A stretch of 43,523 nucleotides of DNA from a virus. The stretch spans positions 1-43,523 of the IMG/VR virus record IMGVR_UViG_3300047548_000395; one strand, written 5' to 3'. Shown here one piece after another: positions 29,785 to 40,600 of this stretch. Within the stretch, counting starts at the first letter, position 1. Each line of letters begins with the position of its first letter. The notes beneath the pieces were generated by a model. The model was not told the DNA's origin. It did no database searches and saw only the letters and a program-made list of their open reading frames with translations. The position numbers were made by a program, and so were the translations under genes.

Positions 29785-30969
29785 TTAAGCACTGGGGTAT
29801 AAGTTTCCAGCATCGTAAAAGTGGATTGCGGCGGTGTGTTCGTGATAGTTACTACAGTTCTTCCAGTTAGTTCCGCCATTCACGGTTTGTACTGGACTGC
29901 TTCGATTGATAGTGGTGTTATTGCCTAGCTGACCGTAGTTGTTGCGACCCCAAGTCCAAAGTGTACCATCTGTTTTGATAGCCACAGTGCCGAAGCTGCA
30001 ACTAACACTCTTCCAGTTAGTACCCCCACTCACAGTCTGTACTGGGCTGCTTCTATATAAAGTAGTATTATCACCTAGTTGGCCGTAACTGTTGAGGCCC
30101 CAAGTCCAAAGTGTACCATCTGTTTTGATAGCTGCAGTTATATGAAGGCCGCCAGACACATTCTTCCAGTTAGTGCCTCCTGCTACAGTTTGTACTGGAC
30201 TACTTAAACGAGTAGTTGTGTTGTTACCTAACTGCCCATAGTTATTGTAACCCCAGAGCCACAGTGTGCCATCAGTTTTTATAGCAGCAGTAAAGTCGGC
30301 GCCGCAGCTGACACTCTTCCAGTTAGTCCCGCCGCTCACAGTCTGTACTGGACTGCTACGGCCGATAGCAGTATTATTGCCTAACTGGCCTTGGGCATTT
30401 GCTCCCCATAACCACAGTGTTCCGTCGGTTTTTACTGCTGCTGTGTAGGCGAGGCCGCAACTAACACTCTTCCAGTTAGTGCCCCCACTCACTGTCTGGA
30501 CTGGGCTACTTTTAGATAAAGTATTGTTAGTACCTAGTTGGCCGTGTGCGTTACCTCCCCACGTCCACAGTGTGCCGTCTGTCTTTATGGCGGCTGTAGC
30601 ATAGCGTCCGCAGGAAACCAACTGCCAGTTAGTGCCTTGAACGGATGTTTGTACTGGGCTACTCTGAGCAGTAGCGTTGTTGTTGCCCAGTTGGCCGTTG
30701 TAGTTCTGGCCCCAAAGCCACAGCGTGCCGTCTGTCTTGATGGCTGCGGTGTATTCATAACCGCAGTTAATCAGTTTCCAGTTAGTGCCCCCAGAGATAG
30801 TTTGTACTGGCGAACTCTGAGCAGCAGCGTTGTTGTTGCCCAAACGACCGAGCGTGCCACGGCCCCAACTCCACAAACTACCAGTCTTAGCATACTGGTC
30901 GATCATGGCATAGTCATCAACAAATATCTGTTCTAAATCACCTTCTGGACTGGTAAAATAACCTGGCAT
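29785..30969 (-). CDS. RCC1-type seven-bladed propeller adhesin, copy 1
   Basis: The 394-aa product has a leader of about 32 residues (GDLEQIFVDDYAMIDQYAKT) and seven RCC1 blades. The second blade (WGQNYNGQLGNNNATAQSSP) shares long identical DNA with blades of the 386-aa copy, while the others are more diverged. It follows the collagen-like fibre gene directly, with GGAGG before ATG, so it probably belongs to the same fibre. The leader may attach the propeller to the fibre. Confidence 0.85.
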   Translation of the reverse strand: MPGYFTSPEGDLEQIFVDDYAMIDQYAKTGSLWSWGRGTLGRLGNNNAAAQSSPVQTISGGTNWKLINCGYEYTAAIKTDGTLWLWGQNYNGQLGNNNATAQSSPVQTSVQGTNWQLVSCGRYATAAIKTDGTLWTWGGNAHGQLGTNNTLSKSSPVQTVSGGTNWKSVSCGLAYTAAVKTDGTLWLWGANAQGQLGNNTAIGRSSPVQTVSGGTNWKSVSCGADFTAAIKTDGTLWLWGYNNYGQLGNNTTTRLSSPVQTVAGGTNWKNVSGGLHITAAIKTDGTLWTWGLNSYGQLGDNTTLYRSSPVQTVSGGTNWKSVSCSFGTVAIKTDGTLWTWGRNNYGQLGNNTTINRSSPVQTVNGGTNWKNCSNYHEHTAAIHFYDAGNLYPSA

Positions 30970-30970
30970 A

Positions 30971-32236
30971 TTAGCGACCCTCCAACGCGCTAACGCGAGC
31001 AGCTAGCTCTTTGTTGGACTCAATTAAGAACGCAATAATCATATTGTAGTTAACACTCTTAACACCCGCATTTTCCACAACTGCTTCGGGAACTATCTTC
31101 TCCAACTCTTGAGCAATTACACCATAAGCGTGAGCTCCGGTGTCCAACCAATCAAACGACACACCGCGCATTTGATTTACAGTGTCGGCAGCATTAGCTA
31201 TAGTAGCCACATTGGTCTTTTTGCTAGCATCTGACAGGGATGTAAACTGTGTGGCGTACAGTGTACCAGTACTGGGGTTAAAGTAGAGTTTGGTGCTAGA
31301 AACACCCACACTAGTTGCTGAACCACTAGTTACATCATCAAATAATATATATCGAGTAGCGTCAGTAGTAGTGTCATCAGTTATGGTAGCTCCGGCACTT
31401 ACACCGCTTAGTTGCGAACCGTCACCATAAAATCTAGTAGCGTACAGGTACCCGTCATAGTTTAGTCTAGTAGTGTTGGTGGGATCAGTAGTACCGCCAT
31501 CCATTTGACCAGCCGTCTTAGTAGTACCGTTGTAGTTAATATAACCAACCGACGCAGATCCAGCAGTTAGGCCGACACCGGCTAGTCCACTATAACCACT
31601 GGTCCCCGAGTATCCACTAGTTCCGCTCCCGCTGGATCCACTAAAGCCACTATAACCGCTGGCTCCACTAGTACCTGAATAGCCACTTAGACCAGTTGCT
31701 CCACTTGTACCTGAAGTACCACTTAGACCAGTTGCCCCACTTGTGCCACTTGTACCTGAAGTACCACTTAGACCAGTTGCTCCACTTGTACCTGAAGTAC
31801 CACTTAGACCAGTTGCTCCACTAGTACCACTTGTTCCCGAGTAACCACTCAAGCCCTGCGAACCAGTAGCACCACTTGTGCCACTTAGACCAGTTGCTCC
31901 GCTAGTACCACTTAGTCCTTGACTTCCACTAGTACCTGAAGTACCACTTAGTCCTTGACTTCCAGTTGCTCCACTAGTACCACTTAGACCAGTTGCTCCA
32001 CTTGTACCTGAATAGCCACTTTTTCCAACAAGCCCAGAATAACCGCTGATACCACTTTCACCCGGGGCGCTTCCGCTACCTCCGCTTATTGCTCCGTTAC
32101 CGACCCAATAGCCTGCAGAGTCTATAACACGAGTAGTGCCGACCCAATAACCACTGACTGCGTTTACGGTTGCCGCAGTTGCTGTCGAAACAACCTGTAA
32201 CCCGTTTCTTACCTTAAAATCTTTTGAAATCGCCAT
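30971..32236 (-). CDS. Tail fibre with collagen-like repeat and S74 chaperone domain
   Basis: The 421-aa product has an N-terminal attachment segment (1-58, [20 protein letters not shown]), a Gly-X-Y repeat of about 160 residues (60-221, mostly [10 protein letters not shown] units), a beta-rich link and a C-terminal S74-type intramolecular chaperone (about 334-421). In the latter, SDASKKTNV holds the candidate Ser-Lys pair for self-cleavage, [17 protein letters not shown] is the family signature, and the closing helix is coiled coil. These domains trimerise fibres and then cut themselves off. A perfect late promoter and GGAGAGG precede the gene. Confidence 0.92.
   Translation of the reverse strand: MAISKDFKVRNGLQVVSTATAATVNAVSGYWVGTTRVIDSAGYWVGNGAISGGSGSAPGESGISGYSGLVGKSGYSGTSGATGLSGTSGATGSQGLSGTSGTSGSQGLSGTSGATGLSGTSGATGSQGLSGYSGTSGTSGATGLSGTSGTSGATGLSGTSGTSGTSGATGLSGTSGTSGATGLSGYSGTSGASGYSGFSGSSGSGTSGYSGTSGYSGLAGVGLTAGSASVGYINYNGTTKTAGQMDGGTTDPTNTTRLNYDGYLYATRFYGDGSQLSGVSAGATITDDTTTDATRYILFDDVTSGSATSVGVSSTKLYFNPSTGTLYATQFTSLSDASKKTNVATIANAADTVNQMRGVSFDWLDTGAHAYGVIAQELEKIVPEAVVENAGVKSVNYNMIIAFLIESNKELAARVSALEGR
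31574..32059 (-). repeat. Collagen-like triplet repeat region
   Basis: About 54 consecutive Gly-X-Y triplets, dominated by GTS, GAT, GLS and GYS, are coded with alternating synonymous codons. The DNA is repetitive at 9- and 27-bp scales and prone to length change. Confidence 0.88.
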
Positions 32237-32266
32237 TAGTTTCCCTCTCCACTATGGGCATAGCTA

Positions 32267-32274
32267 TATTTATA
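32267..32274 (-). promoter_or_regulatory. T4-type late promoter, perfect TATAAATA
   Basis: TATAAATA on the minus strand lies 30 nt before ATG 32236, in the gap between two fibre genes, with GGAGAGG downstream as Shine-Dalgarno. Confidence 0.87.
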
Positions 32275-32312
32275 CGGCAGTGTATCGAAGGAACTATCCT
32301 CAATTTCAATCG

Positions 32313-34238
32313 TCAACTAGTCAGTCCCATGCGAACAACTTTTACAGTAGTAGTGCTTTCTGAATATGGACTGAAAGTTAGATTAATATTTGTACCATTT
32401 ACTACGGCATCAAATACACCTAATTCACTAGTTGTATACACTATCCCATACTCCCCAATATACACTTCAGTGCTATCGTGGAACACTGTGATTTCAGTCA
32501 CATGAACATCTGGACCTTGAACTACCTGAGCAGTATACTTGGCAGTTCTATACTGAGCCATGGCAAATTCATCCACAATCACAGTATCAGTTGAAGTTAG
32601 CGCAGGACTAGTGTAACTTGCCAGTACTACGTTATTACTATATAAGGCCGACACAACAGTTGCTGTGCTAGTCGTGCCTGCAGTAACACTGTTTGCAACA
32701 ACTATGTTATCGCTAACACTAACACCACCAAACACTGCCAATCCACCAGTGTTACCGCCGGCAGCAGTCGACCCTAGACCAACAGCAGTATCTGCTGTTA
32801 ACCTTAAATACCCGGCGCCGTCGTAATAGAAAATTGCCCCAATTGCAACCTGATTATCTCGACCATCTATTAGGTTATCCCCCATGATCGACACGTTTCC
32901 GGAGCCGATTTTCATGCCGTTTCCAGCGTCATGGCCTATGAAAAAGTTATACGATCCTGTGGTTAAGTTTGTGGCAATGTTGTCGCCTAGGAAAAAGTTC
33001 CGTTCACCATCAATTAGACTCTTACCGGCATTAGATCCTATGGCAATATTGTCGTCTTGTTTTAGGACTCTATGTATTGTCCCACCACTTTGATACGAAC
33101 TAAAATATGTGCCGTCAACACCCGCACCCACAATTGGATCTGTGTACAGCTGAATTGTCGAAGTATCTACTACATTAATATAATATACAATGTCATTCAG
33201 TGATACGGTATATTCAGGATCTCGTAAATCCTCGACACCAACAATTCCGCTCATCAGTACTGCGGTTCCAGTAGTATACCCGTGATTTGATACAGTAACT
33301 TCTATTGGATGGACGACTGTTCCGCTACTCTGGTATGAGGTCCAAGTTATATCGCCCAGACTAATAGAATTTACACTAGTAGCAGTAGTAAACACTGGAT
33401 CAGTGTATAGACCGAAGGTGTCTGTGGTATAGACATCTACCCAATAGGAATGTCCATTTAGTAAACTAGTAGTTCCAGTAGATAACCCAACAACACTGGC
33501 AATAGATATTCTCTGCCCGGTACTTAGACCGTGATCTACTGACGTAACAACTGCTGGATTTGCGTTTGTTATTCCAGTAATTGGAGTAGATGAACTAGTT
33601 GTAATGTTAACAATGGGTTTGATATATTCTGTTGGTAGAATACCTATGTTCTTTAACGAACTATCACCAATTGCAATGCTGTTTCTAAGTCCAGTTCCCG
33701 TGTTTAAGGCGTATCTTCCAATGGCGATACTTTTATAAGCAGTATCTAAGTTAGTTAGGCTGTCGTAACCTATGCTAATATTTTGTTGACCGTTACTAAA
33801 ATCGTTAGGTGATTCGCTAGTTGAGGCAACACCACGTATAACTAAGTTATTCCATGCCGAGTCTACATCATTCCTATATCCCTGACCGATAGTTATCCCG
33901 TTAACGGTGATATCTTTTGTGGCAAAAATGTTACCATCAATGCCGATACCCCCGCGAACAGCTAGTACACCAGTAGTAGTACTTGTGGATAGCACAAGAG
34001 ATCCAGTTGATACAACTCTAATTTGCTGATCAGGCAATAAGCTACGCATTGTAGCCGTGGTAATATCTATAAATCCCAGTACGGAACTGTAAGAAGTCCT
34101 CAACAACTCATCTGTAATGAGAGTAAATCCAGTTCCGGCTGGTGATGTTGGTGGAAGCTGCGGTTGAGCGCCCTTAAGGTCAATGAACTCTCCGCTTCCG
34201 CCTGTTCTTAATGTTGATCCGCTAAGTAGTCTTGCCAT
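32313..34238 (-). CDS. Tail fibre or structural protein with SIAIG-type repeats
   Basis: The 641-aa product begins MARLLSGSTLRTGGSGEFID and includes LVLSTSTTTGVLAVRGGIGI, a block also present in the 2464-aa protein (GALQVAGGVGIGGELHV). The part from about 145 to 195 and again around 400-450 has ISIGYDSLTNLDTAYKSIAI, SIAIGDSSL, NIAIGSNAG and FFIGHDAG repeats of the trimeric adhesin-head type. The middle (about 205-390) has two repeats of a VxxxxHGxxTG pattern (DHGLSTGQRISIASV, NHGYTTGTAVLMSGI). These features suggest a trimeric fibre. AGAGAAG precedes ATG. Confidence 0.78.
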   Translation of the reverse strand: MARLLSGSTLRTGGSGEFIDLKGAQPQLPPTSPAGTGFTLITDELLRTSYSSVLGFIDITTATMRSLLPDQQIRVVSTGSLVLSTSTTTGVLAVRGGIGIDGNIFATKDITVNGITIGQGYRNDVDSAWNNLVIRGVASTSESPNDFSNGQQNISIGYDSLTNLDTAYKSIAIGRYALNTGTGLRNSIAIGDSSLKNIGILPTEYIKPIVNITTSSSTPITGITNANPAVVTSVDHGLSTGQRISIASVVGLSTGTTSLLNGHSYWVDVYTTDTFGLYTDPVFTTATSVNSISLGDITWTSYQSSGTVVHPIEVTVSNHGYTTGTAVLMSGIVGVEDLRDPEYTVSLNDIVYYINVVDTSTIQLYTDPIVGAGVDGTYFSSYQSGGTIHRVLKQDDNIAIGSNAGKSLIDGERNFFLGDNIATNLTTGSYNFFIGHDAGNGMKIGSGNVSIMGDNLIDGRDNQVAIGAIFYYDGAGYLRLTADTAVGLGSTAAGGNTGGLAVFGGVSVSDNIVVANSVTAGTTSTATVVSALYSNNVVLASYTSPALTSTDTVIVDEFAMAQYRTAKYTAQVVQGPDVHVTEITVFHDSTEVYIGEYGIVYTTSELGVFDAVVNGTNINLTFSPYSESTTTVKVVRMGLTS

Positions 34239-34249
34239 GGTCTTCTCTA

Positions 34250-34645
34250 TTAGTTATTCGCAGTCTCTAAGATACTTAGCGTCAGCTGGCAAGTACTGGT
34301 AGTATTTGCATAAATTTTCACACTGTCTAAACTCTCAACAATAAGTTTTCCAGATAACAGTGACGCAGCATCGCCTGGCGGGATTGCGAAATCTTTTGCT
34401 AGATATGTTTCAGTTTTTCCAGCTTGGAAACCGTTTCCTTGAGCATCTGCAAGCACAGGGCGATTTCTATAGTGTATAAGCGTGACAGTTTCAGTCTGAG
34501 TACTAATATTTGCCACTTGGGCCATAAGCACAATTGACGTAACTCCAATAGGAGCTACATATGCCGTCACCGTTGAGGTTGTTTCTGAAAAAGATGGAAC
34601 AACTTTGGTTTTTGTTATAAACTTGTTTAATGGTATTAAAGCCAT
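34250..34645 (-). CDS. Small conserved virion protein
   Basis: The 131-aa product begins MALIPLNKFITKTKVV and has VTAYVAPIGVTSIVLMAQVA, then FAIPPGDAASLLSGKLIVES and the end LTLSILETANN. I recall closely similar short proteins (start MALVPLNKF, end LSILETAN) in T4-like cyanophages, next to fibre genes. The all-beta pattern suggests a small jelly-roll or cap protein. AAAGGAA precedes ATG by 8 nt. It lies between two large fibre genes and probably assembles with one of them. Confidence 0.78.
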   Translation of the reverse strand: MALIPLNKFITKTKVVPSFSETTSTVTAYVAPIGVTSIVLMAQVANISTQTETVTLIHYRNRPVLADAQGNGFQAGKTETYLAKDFAIPPGDAASLLSGKLIVESLDSVKIYANTTSTCQLTLSILETANN

Positions 34646-34657
34646 GATTTTTTCCTT

Positions 34658-37600
34658 TTAACCTGCGCCTGTCTCAATAGCTAAGATGAACGGTGTCAAG
34701 TTAGCAAATAACGATCTTGTAAATGTTCTACCGCTTAGAACACCAGTTGCTTGACTAATTACTAGACCCGGACCTATTCTAAAGTCACCGTTTTGATCTG
34801 TACTTGTAAAGAATACTTTACCGCTGTCGAGTTGAACGACTTCCTGACCTTGTTTAGGATCAGCCACCCCTCGTTGAGGCAATGCTCCGTAATCGACACC
34901 AGCACCTACGTATTCAAACACGTAACCAGACGCACTCATGTAGCTACGTTGATAGAAGTTAACCGTTGCGCCATCTGGGAACAAGTCTGTTCTAGTCACG
35001 TTTTCACCTAACTGAATTATATGATGTGTCCCCAATCTGTTCCAGTAGCTCAGCCCTGCCATTACACAGTTATAGTTCCCGCCACTTTCTAGGTCGTAGA
35101 TTAATCTTTCTAAAATAATTTTAACATCTCTACGGCACTTAGATTCGTCATACACAACATCAGGAGTAAAGCCAATAACAGTATTCACATACGCAGTTAT
35201 TTCATCTGTCATAAACTTGATATTATCTCTGATTAGACTTATAGCATCACCCGCTCCTAGTGGAACAGTACCTTCTTGTTTTCTAAGACTCTGCGGCACT
35301 ACTGATTCCGCACTTGATAAATTAGCAGCGTTAACAATACCAATTAGATCTGTAAATCTGCTGATAATAAACTGTTCGGCTAGACCCCCGGTTGCCACTA
35401 AGGGTTTAAATATCTGATCAGTAGTGTTTCCAGATGTAACTGTTACTGATTCATTCTTGATAACTTTTACTACAACACTTTGTAACCTCTGTAAAGATGC
35501 CACATGAGCAGCACGCTGGTCAGTGTCTAAGCCAGTTGCTTCCACAGATAGTATGTTCACCCCTGCTGGGATTACTTCGCCCTTTCTGTTATACTTGGGG
35601 TTTTCACCAACTTCACTACTTAAAACAGTGTAATATGCGTTACCGCAGAAATATAGATCAAAGTATTCAGTATTAGCAGGATCGCCTCCGCCGTTTGTTA
35701 GAGCTTTGTTTAGTGTAATCGACTGATATCCCAAATCTGTTACTACTGTCCCAGTATCTGCGTATCTTACTAAGTAATTCGGGTTAACAGGAGCGTCTCC
35801 TATATCAACTACATTGCCTAACGCATCTACTGGATCGCCGTCTGCGTTGTGCAAGTAAGGGAAATTATCGTATTCAAGCCCAAACTGATCTCTAATATAA
35901 ACTGCGTTTCCAATCGCAATACCAGTGGTATCAATCCCAGTTAAAGTAATAGTACCAGCAACTAAAGTAGATGTTGTTGGAGCAGCATTTAAGAAACCAG
36001 GGAACCCTTGTTCGTTTAGTTGTGGAACTTTCTCACCTGTGTAGTCTACAACTGTTTCTGGAGCCACTACTTCCATCACTAGAGAAATATGTGGTCTATC
36101 TTCTAAATCAGGTAAAAACACACGGACTCGCGCGTCATTTGGCCAGAATCCAGTAGGATAGTACTGGTCAAAGTATTCACTTTCCGGGAAGCTTGTCGCA
36201 ATTGCTGGATCTGGACTTTCGGGATATGATTTATAAACTGGATTATAAATGTGTCCGGTAAATTGGCGACGGCCATAGCCCTTTGCTAATAGACAGATAT
36301 CACCAAAGTTAGCGTTACTGTTAACAATAGATGCGATTCCGCCGCTTTCAACTTGAACACCCACTGAACAGAAGATAGTAAACACCGAGACTAACTGTGC
36401 GTATCCGTCATTTTTAATATGGACTCCGCGTCCACCTTGGTTAACTTGAGTAAATGCGTCATAAACGAAGGATTGAATCGGGCTTCGACTACTAATAACT
36501 GCTCCATCAACTAGACTCCCGCCCATGGACCCGATCGGATCCACTTTTCGCAAGTTCCAAGTACTGGTTGACCCGGTCAGTTCGTAGCTTAACTCGTCGA
36601 CTTTAGCATCTCTATATGGGTAAACTAACGTATCCCCAAAATACAAAGTTGCGTTTATGCCAAATCCAACTGTAGCCTTGCTTAGTCCTACTCTAAAAAC
36701 ATTACCATCAAACAGATCGTTAACTAAATCTATAGTATTATCGATTATAGTAGCCTTTGCGCCCACTAGCGAATCTGCTGAATTCTTAAGATCGACGTTA
36801 GATTCAGTCCATGTTACGCTTGGCAACACTAGCGCAGCTAAACCTGTTAAACTATTTGCCGTCAGCACACTAGTAATTACAGTTACCAAACTGTTAAGAG
36901 TAGTTGCTTCAGTCGCTGTTGCGTTATTACCAGACGTATCTTGAGTCAAATAGTTTCGCTGCGTAGGTGTTACGACAATTCCACGTATCACATTTTGAGC
37001 CACAGAAGACATGTGTTGGAAAGCCGCCACTGATTGAGCAGTCTCCCCTGCAATAGTCGATACACCGTCTTTGGTAAAATATGCTTGGGCGCACTGCCTT
37101 ATGGCGCTATTTCCGCCATAAAGTATATCATAGCACAGCGCATCAACAATATACCCAGTGTCCCTAGAACATAGCTGTCTATCATATGTGAAGTTTGCAA
37201 AGGGCGAAACGTTATTTTCAATTTGCTCTTCGATCCATGACACAACTTCTAATTTAATAAATTCTTTATTAGTTATTAGCTTGTCTTTTGCGGCCACACG
37301 AGATGACACTGACGGTGGGTTTGAAAATACCAAACTAGCTGGATCGTTTCCGTCTAATATGTTTAATATGCTGTCATAGGAACGGTTGCCCCTTTCTAGA
37401 GCAGTACTACTTCCAGACAAATAAGTCTGCGATTGTGTCTTAATGTACTCAATAGCAGCTTTAGTTTGTGTTAGCTCGGTATTAATAACTGCGAGGGACG
37501 ATGCGATGCCTCGACGGTAAGCATTTCCAGATGTGATGCCGTTATAGTTGGTGCCAAATAACACATCGTAGTACGCACCATCAATAATATAACCGGAATC

Positions 37601-40600
37601 TCGTCTGCACAGAGTCTCATCATACGACGCATTAGAAACTGAGGTTACTACTGGCGAACTCTTAACGTCATCCGGTGATAGACCAATGTTAGCAAACAGT
37701 CCACTACCACCGTATACCGGTGGCGCTGCTGTAGGGCCTCGTTCAATAATATCAGTAATTATTTTAAAACAACGAGCCACGTTTTGCTGAGGCATATAAT
37801 CCCCACCGTATTGGAAGAACGGATTAATAACTTGTGGCGTCTTAGTTTGCGGTTGTACAGCAACTGGTTTGTTTGCTATAACTTGTAAGGCTAGGTCTTT
37901 AGCATAGTTTAGTGCTACAGTGGTTGTGCTCACTTGACCAGCAACATGATTATAGCCACTTGTCCAATATGATAAACCTGCTTCGATACTTTTTGCATTA
38001 CCTAACAAAACAACGTCTTGTGATACTGCATCAATAATTAGTCCAACATCTCTATAACATTTCTCCTCATTATAACGGAATGAAGTGTTATTATAATTCC
38101 AATTTACGTAGTTGATGACTTCATCAGCGATGAACTCTTTGTTCGCAATTAACAAATCAAATCCATAAAGCACACTAGTGAGAGTGCTAGCAGTCATTGC
38201 GATGTTTGATGGAGCGGCAGCAACACTAGTGCCACTGCTAATGATCGAAGTAATTGTCGAAATCGCAGTTCTAACCTTGGTAACTTCCGCTGACGTAGCA
38301 GAATCTTCAGTAAACACTTGCTTGGCTAGTGTACCTGTTGTGACAGTAATTGGTTGATTTAATAAAATACCCCCAACTACATCATAGATTCTATTAAATG
38401 CAGCAACCGTTTGAGTAGACTGCCCGTGAATTGCGCTCGTGCTCGTAGTAAATTGATAGTATGAGAAACCAGCTTGTATGGATTGTCTGTTTCCGCCGTG
38501 AACTAAATCAAATCCGATAGCATCAACAATTAATCCCACATCCCTTGCGCAGGTCGATGTATTATATGTAAAATCCGGATGAGTGGCGTTTACATACGCA
38601 ACGACTTCTGCCCCCATATAGGTTTTATTTGCTTGTAAGATGTCGAAAGCATTCAATACGTTGTCAAATGTCGAGGCAGCACCGTTAGTAATGATTCTGT
38701 CAGTCCACCCGGTAGTATTTCCACTTACGATCTCTGTAACTGTATCAAATAATGGGTACAACTGCTCTGCTGTTGCTAAATCAGAGGGTTCTAAGCTCAC
38801 ATTTTGAGGAACAGCACTTTGATAGCGAGGGATCAAGTCGTCTTCGTATCTAATATTTCTAATGACTTTGCCGGACAACTCCTTCAAATATCGCATTGCA
38901 TCTAATGTAGGTTGCAATTGCGCTTCAATATCGCCGGTATAGTTTCCTTGATTCCAATATTGTATGCCGGCAAATGTACTTTGACTCATTCCCGGAGTGG
39001 GATATAACAAATCAAATGCTACAGAATCCACAATTAATTCTGTATCTCGACGGCATTTTATCTCGCTGTACGGGAATTCTTTAACTAAGTTGTTGATGTA
39101 GTTAACAGTGTCTTCTTGAATGAATGTTCGGTTAGCCTCTAACAGTGTTTCTGCAGATACGTAAGCAGCATCCGGACCTGAACTAATAGTTAGTTCAGGT
39201 ATAACATCTGGACCGTCAGCAATAATTCGAGTCACAACTTCAAATAGCTTGCTAATAGATTCGCTAGCGATTTCACCACCAGTAATAGAACTATTAACTA
39301 CTTGTGAATACTTGGCAGTAGTAACAGGACCAATTGCGTAAACGTCAGGGCAAGTTTGATTTACTATGACTTTTTGGCAAAGATTGCTTAGATAATCGAT
39401 AGCTGCAATAGTCTGAGCTTCCTGACCAGAAATTCTACTGATAACTCCATCGTAATATGCTAGCCCGCTTTCGACGGCCTTTTGATTTCCGCCGAAACTA
39501 GCATCATAGGAAATGTTTTCTACTAAAATGCCAACATCTCTTGCGCACTTTTCCCTAGAATATGTAAAATTGTTAGAAGTAGCATCTATAAAAGCAATAA
39601 CCTCTGCCGTGATAAAATCCGTATTGGCTGCCAGCATGACAAAGGCATTTTCTGCTTCTTCAGATGCTGACTTTTCCAAATTCATAGACGTTTTCTTTTT
39701 AGCAAAAGACGGTCCTTTTCTTATGATAGTTGTTATATAGTCGATTTTATCTTGTAAAAACTCAACTTCGTAATCACCGGCAACCTCCTGACCTGATATA
39801 ACTTGACTTACATACGATGGAGAGTTTTGATCCTGGTATATGGTTGGGACGGCAGTACCTTTAATAATACTTGGAAGAATATTCTTTAGATAATAATACG
39901 CAGCCGACACCTGTGGGATTTCATTCGGAACTTGCGTACTGTCAGAATTATAGCTGTAATAGTATATCCCAGACTTTATAGACTGTTTATTTCCGCCATT
40001 TAGCAAGTCAAACGCAATACTGTCAATCATATACCCAACATCACGCTTGCAAGTTGCTACGTTATAAGAGTAGTCTGGATAGTTAGACGATATCCATGAG
40101 ATAACAGAATTTATGAGCGATGATCTGTTTGTTAAAATAGTTTGATATGCACTTACTACGTCTGAATCTGTTGATGGTAATCCCCCGCCGACAATAGAAT
40201 CAGTTATACCGTCTAAGTAACTCGATGATCCTAGAATGTTTTCTATTAGAGTGAACAATGTAGTCACTGTGCTAACTGGACCTGAATTTCCAGCGATCAA
40301 GGCTAGAACTGCAGTTTTCAAATGCCCAACTGCTGCGGTCGTTACACCCAATTCCCCAGGGGTGGAGATATTACCTTGACTCCAGTATTGTAAGCCTGCG
40401 AACGTGGAATCACTATCACTGTTATACAGCAAATCAGTTGAAATCGAGTTTATAATTAGACCTAAATCTCTAGAGCATGCGGTTTTGTCATACGTGAACG
40501 AACCGCTGTTGAATGTTTTATCAACATAACCCACCACTTGTTCTTTGAGGAAATCTTTGTTTGCTAGCATCAGTGTTCTAGCATCAAAGAACCCCTTATT

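Noticed and set aside
26234-30969. Regular repeats of about 153 bp that could suggest a CRISPR array or satellite
   Set aside because: The period is 51 codons, all copies are in frame, and they encode RCC1 blades. There are no short palindromic repeats with unique spacers.
31574-32059. Low-complexity repeat that might be non-coding or an assembly artefact
   Set aside because: It is a continuous Gly-X-Y reading frame inside a fibre gene with proper N- and C-terminal domains.
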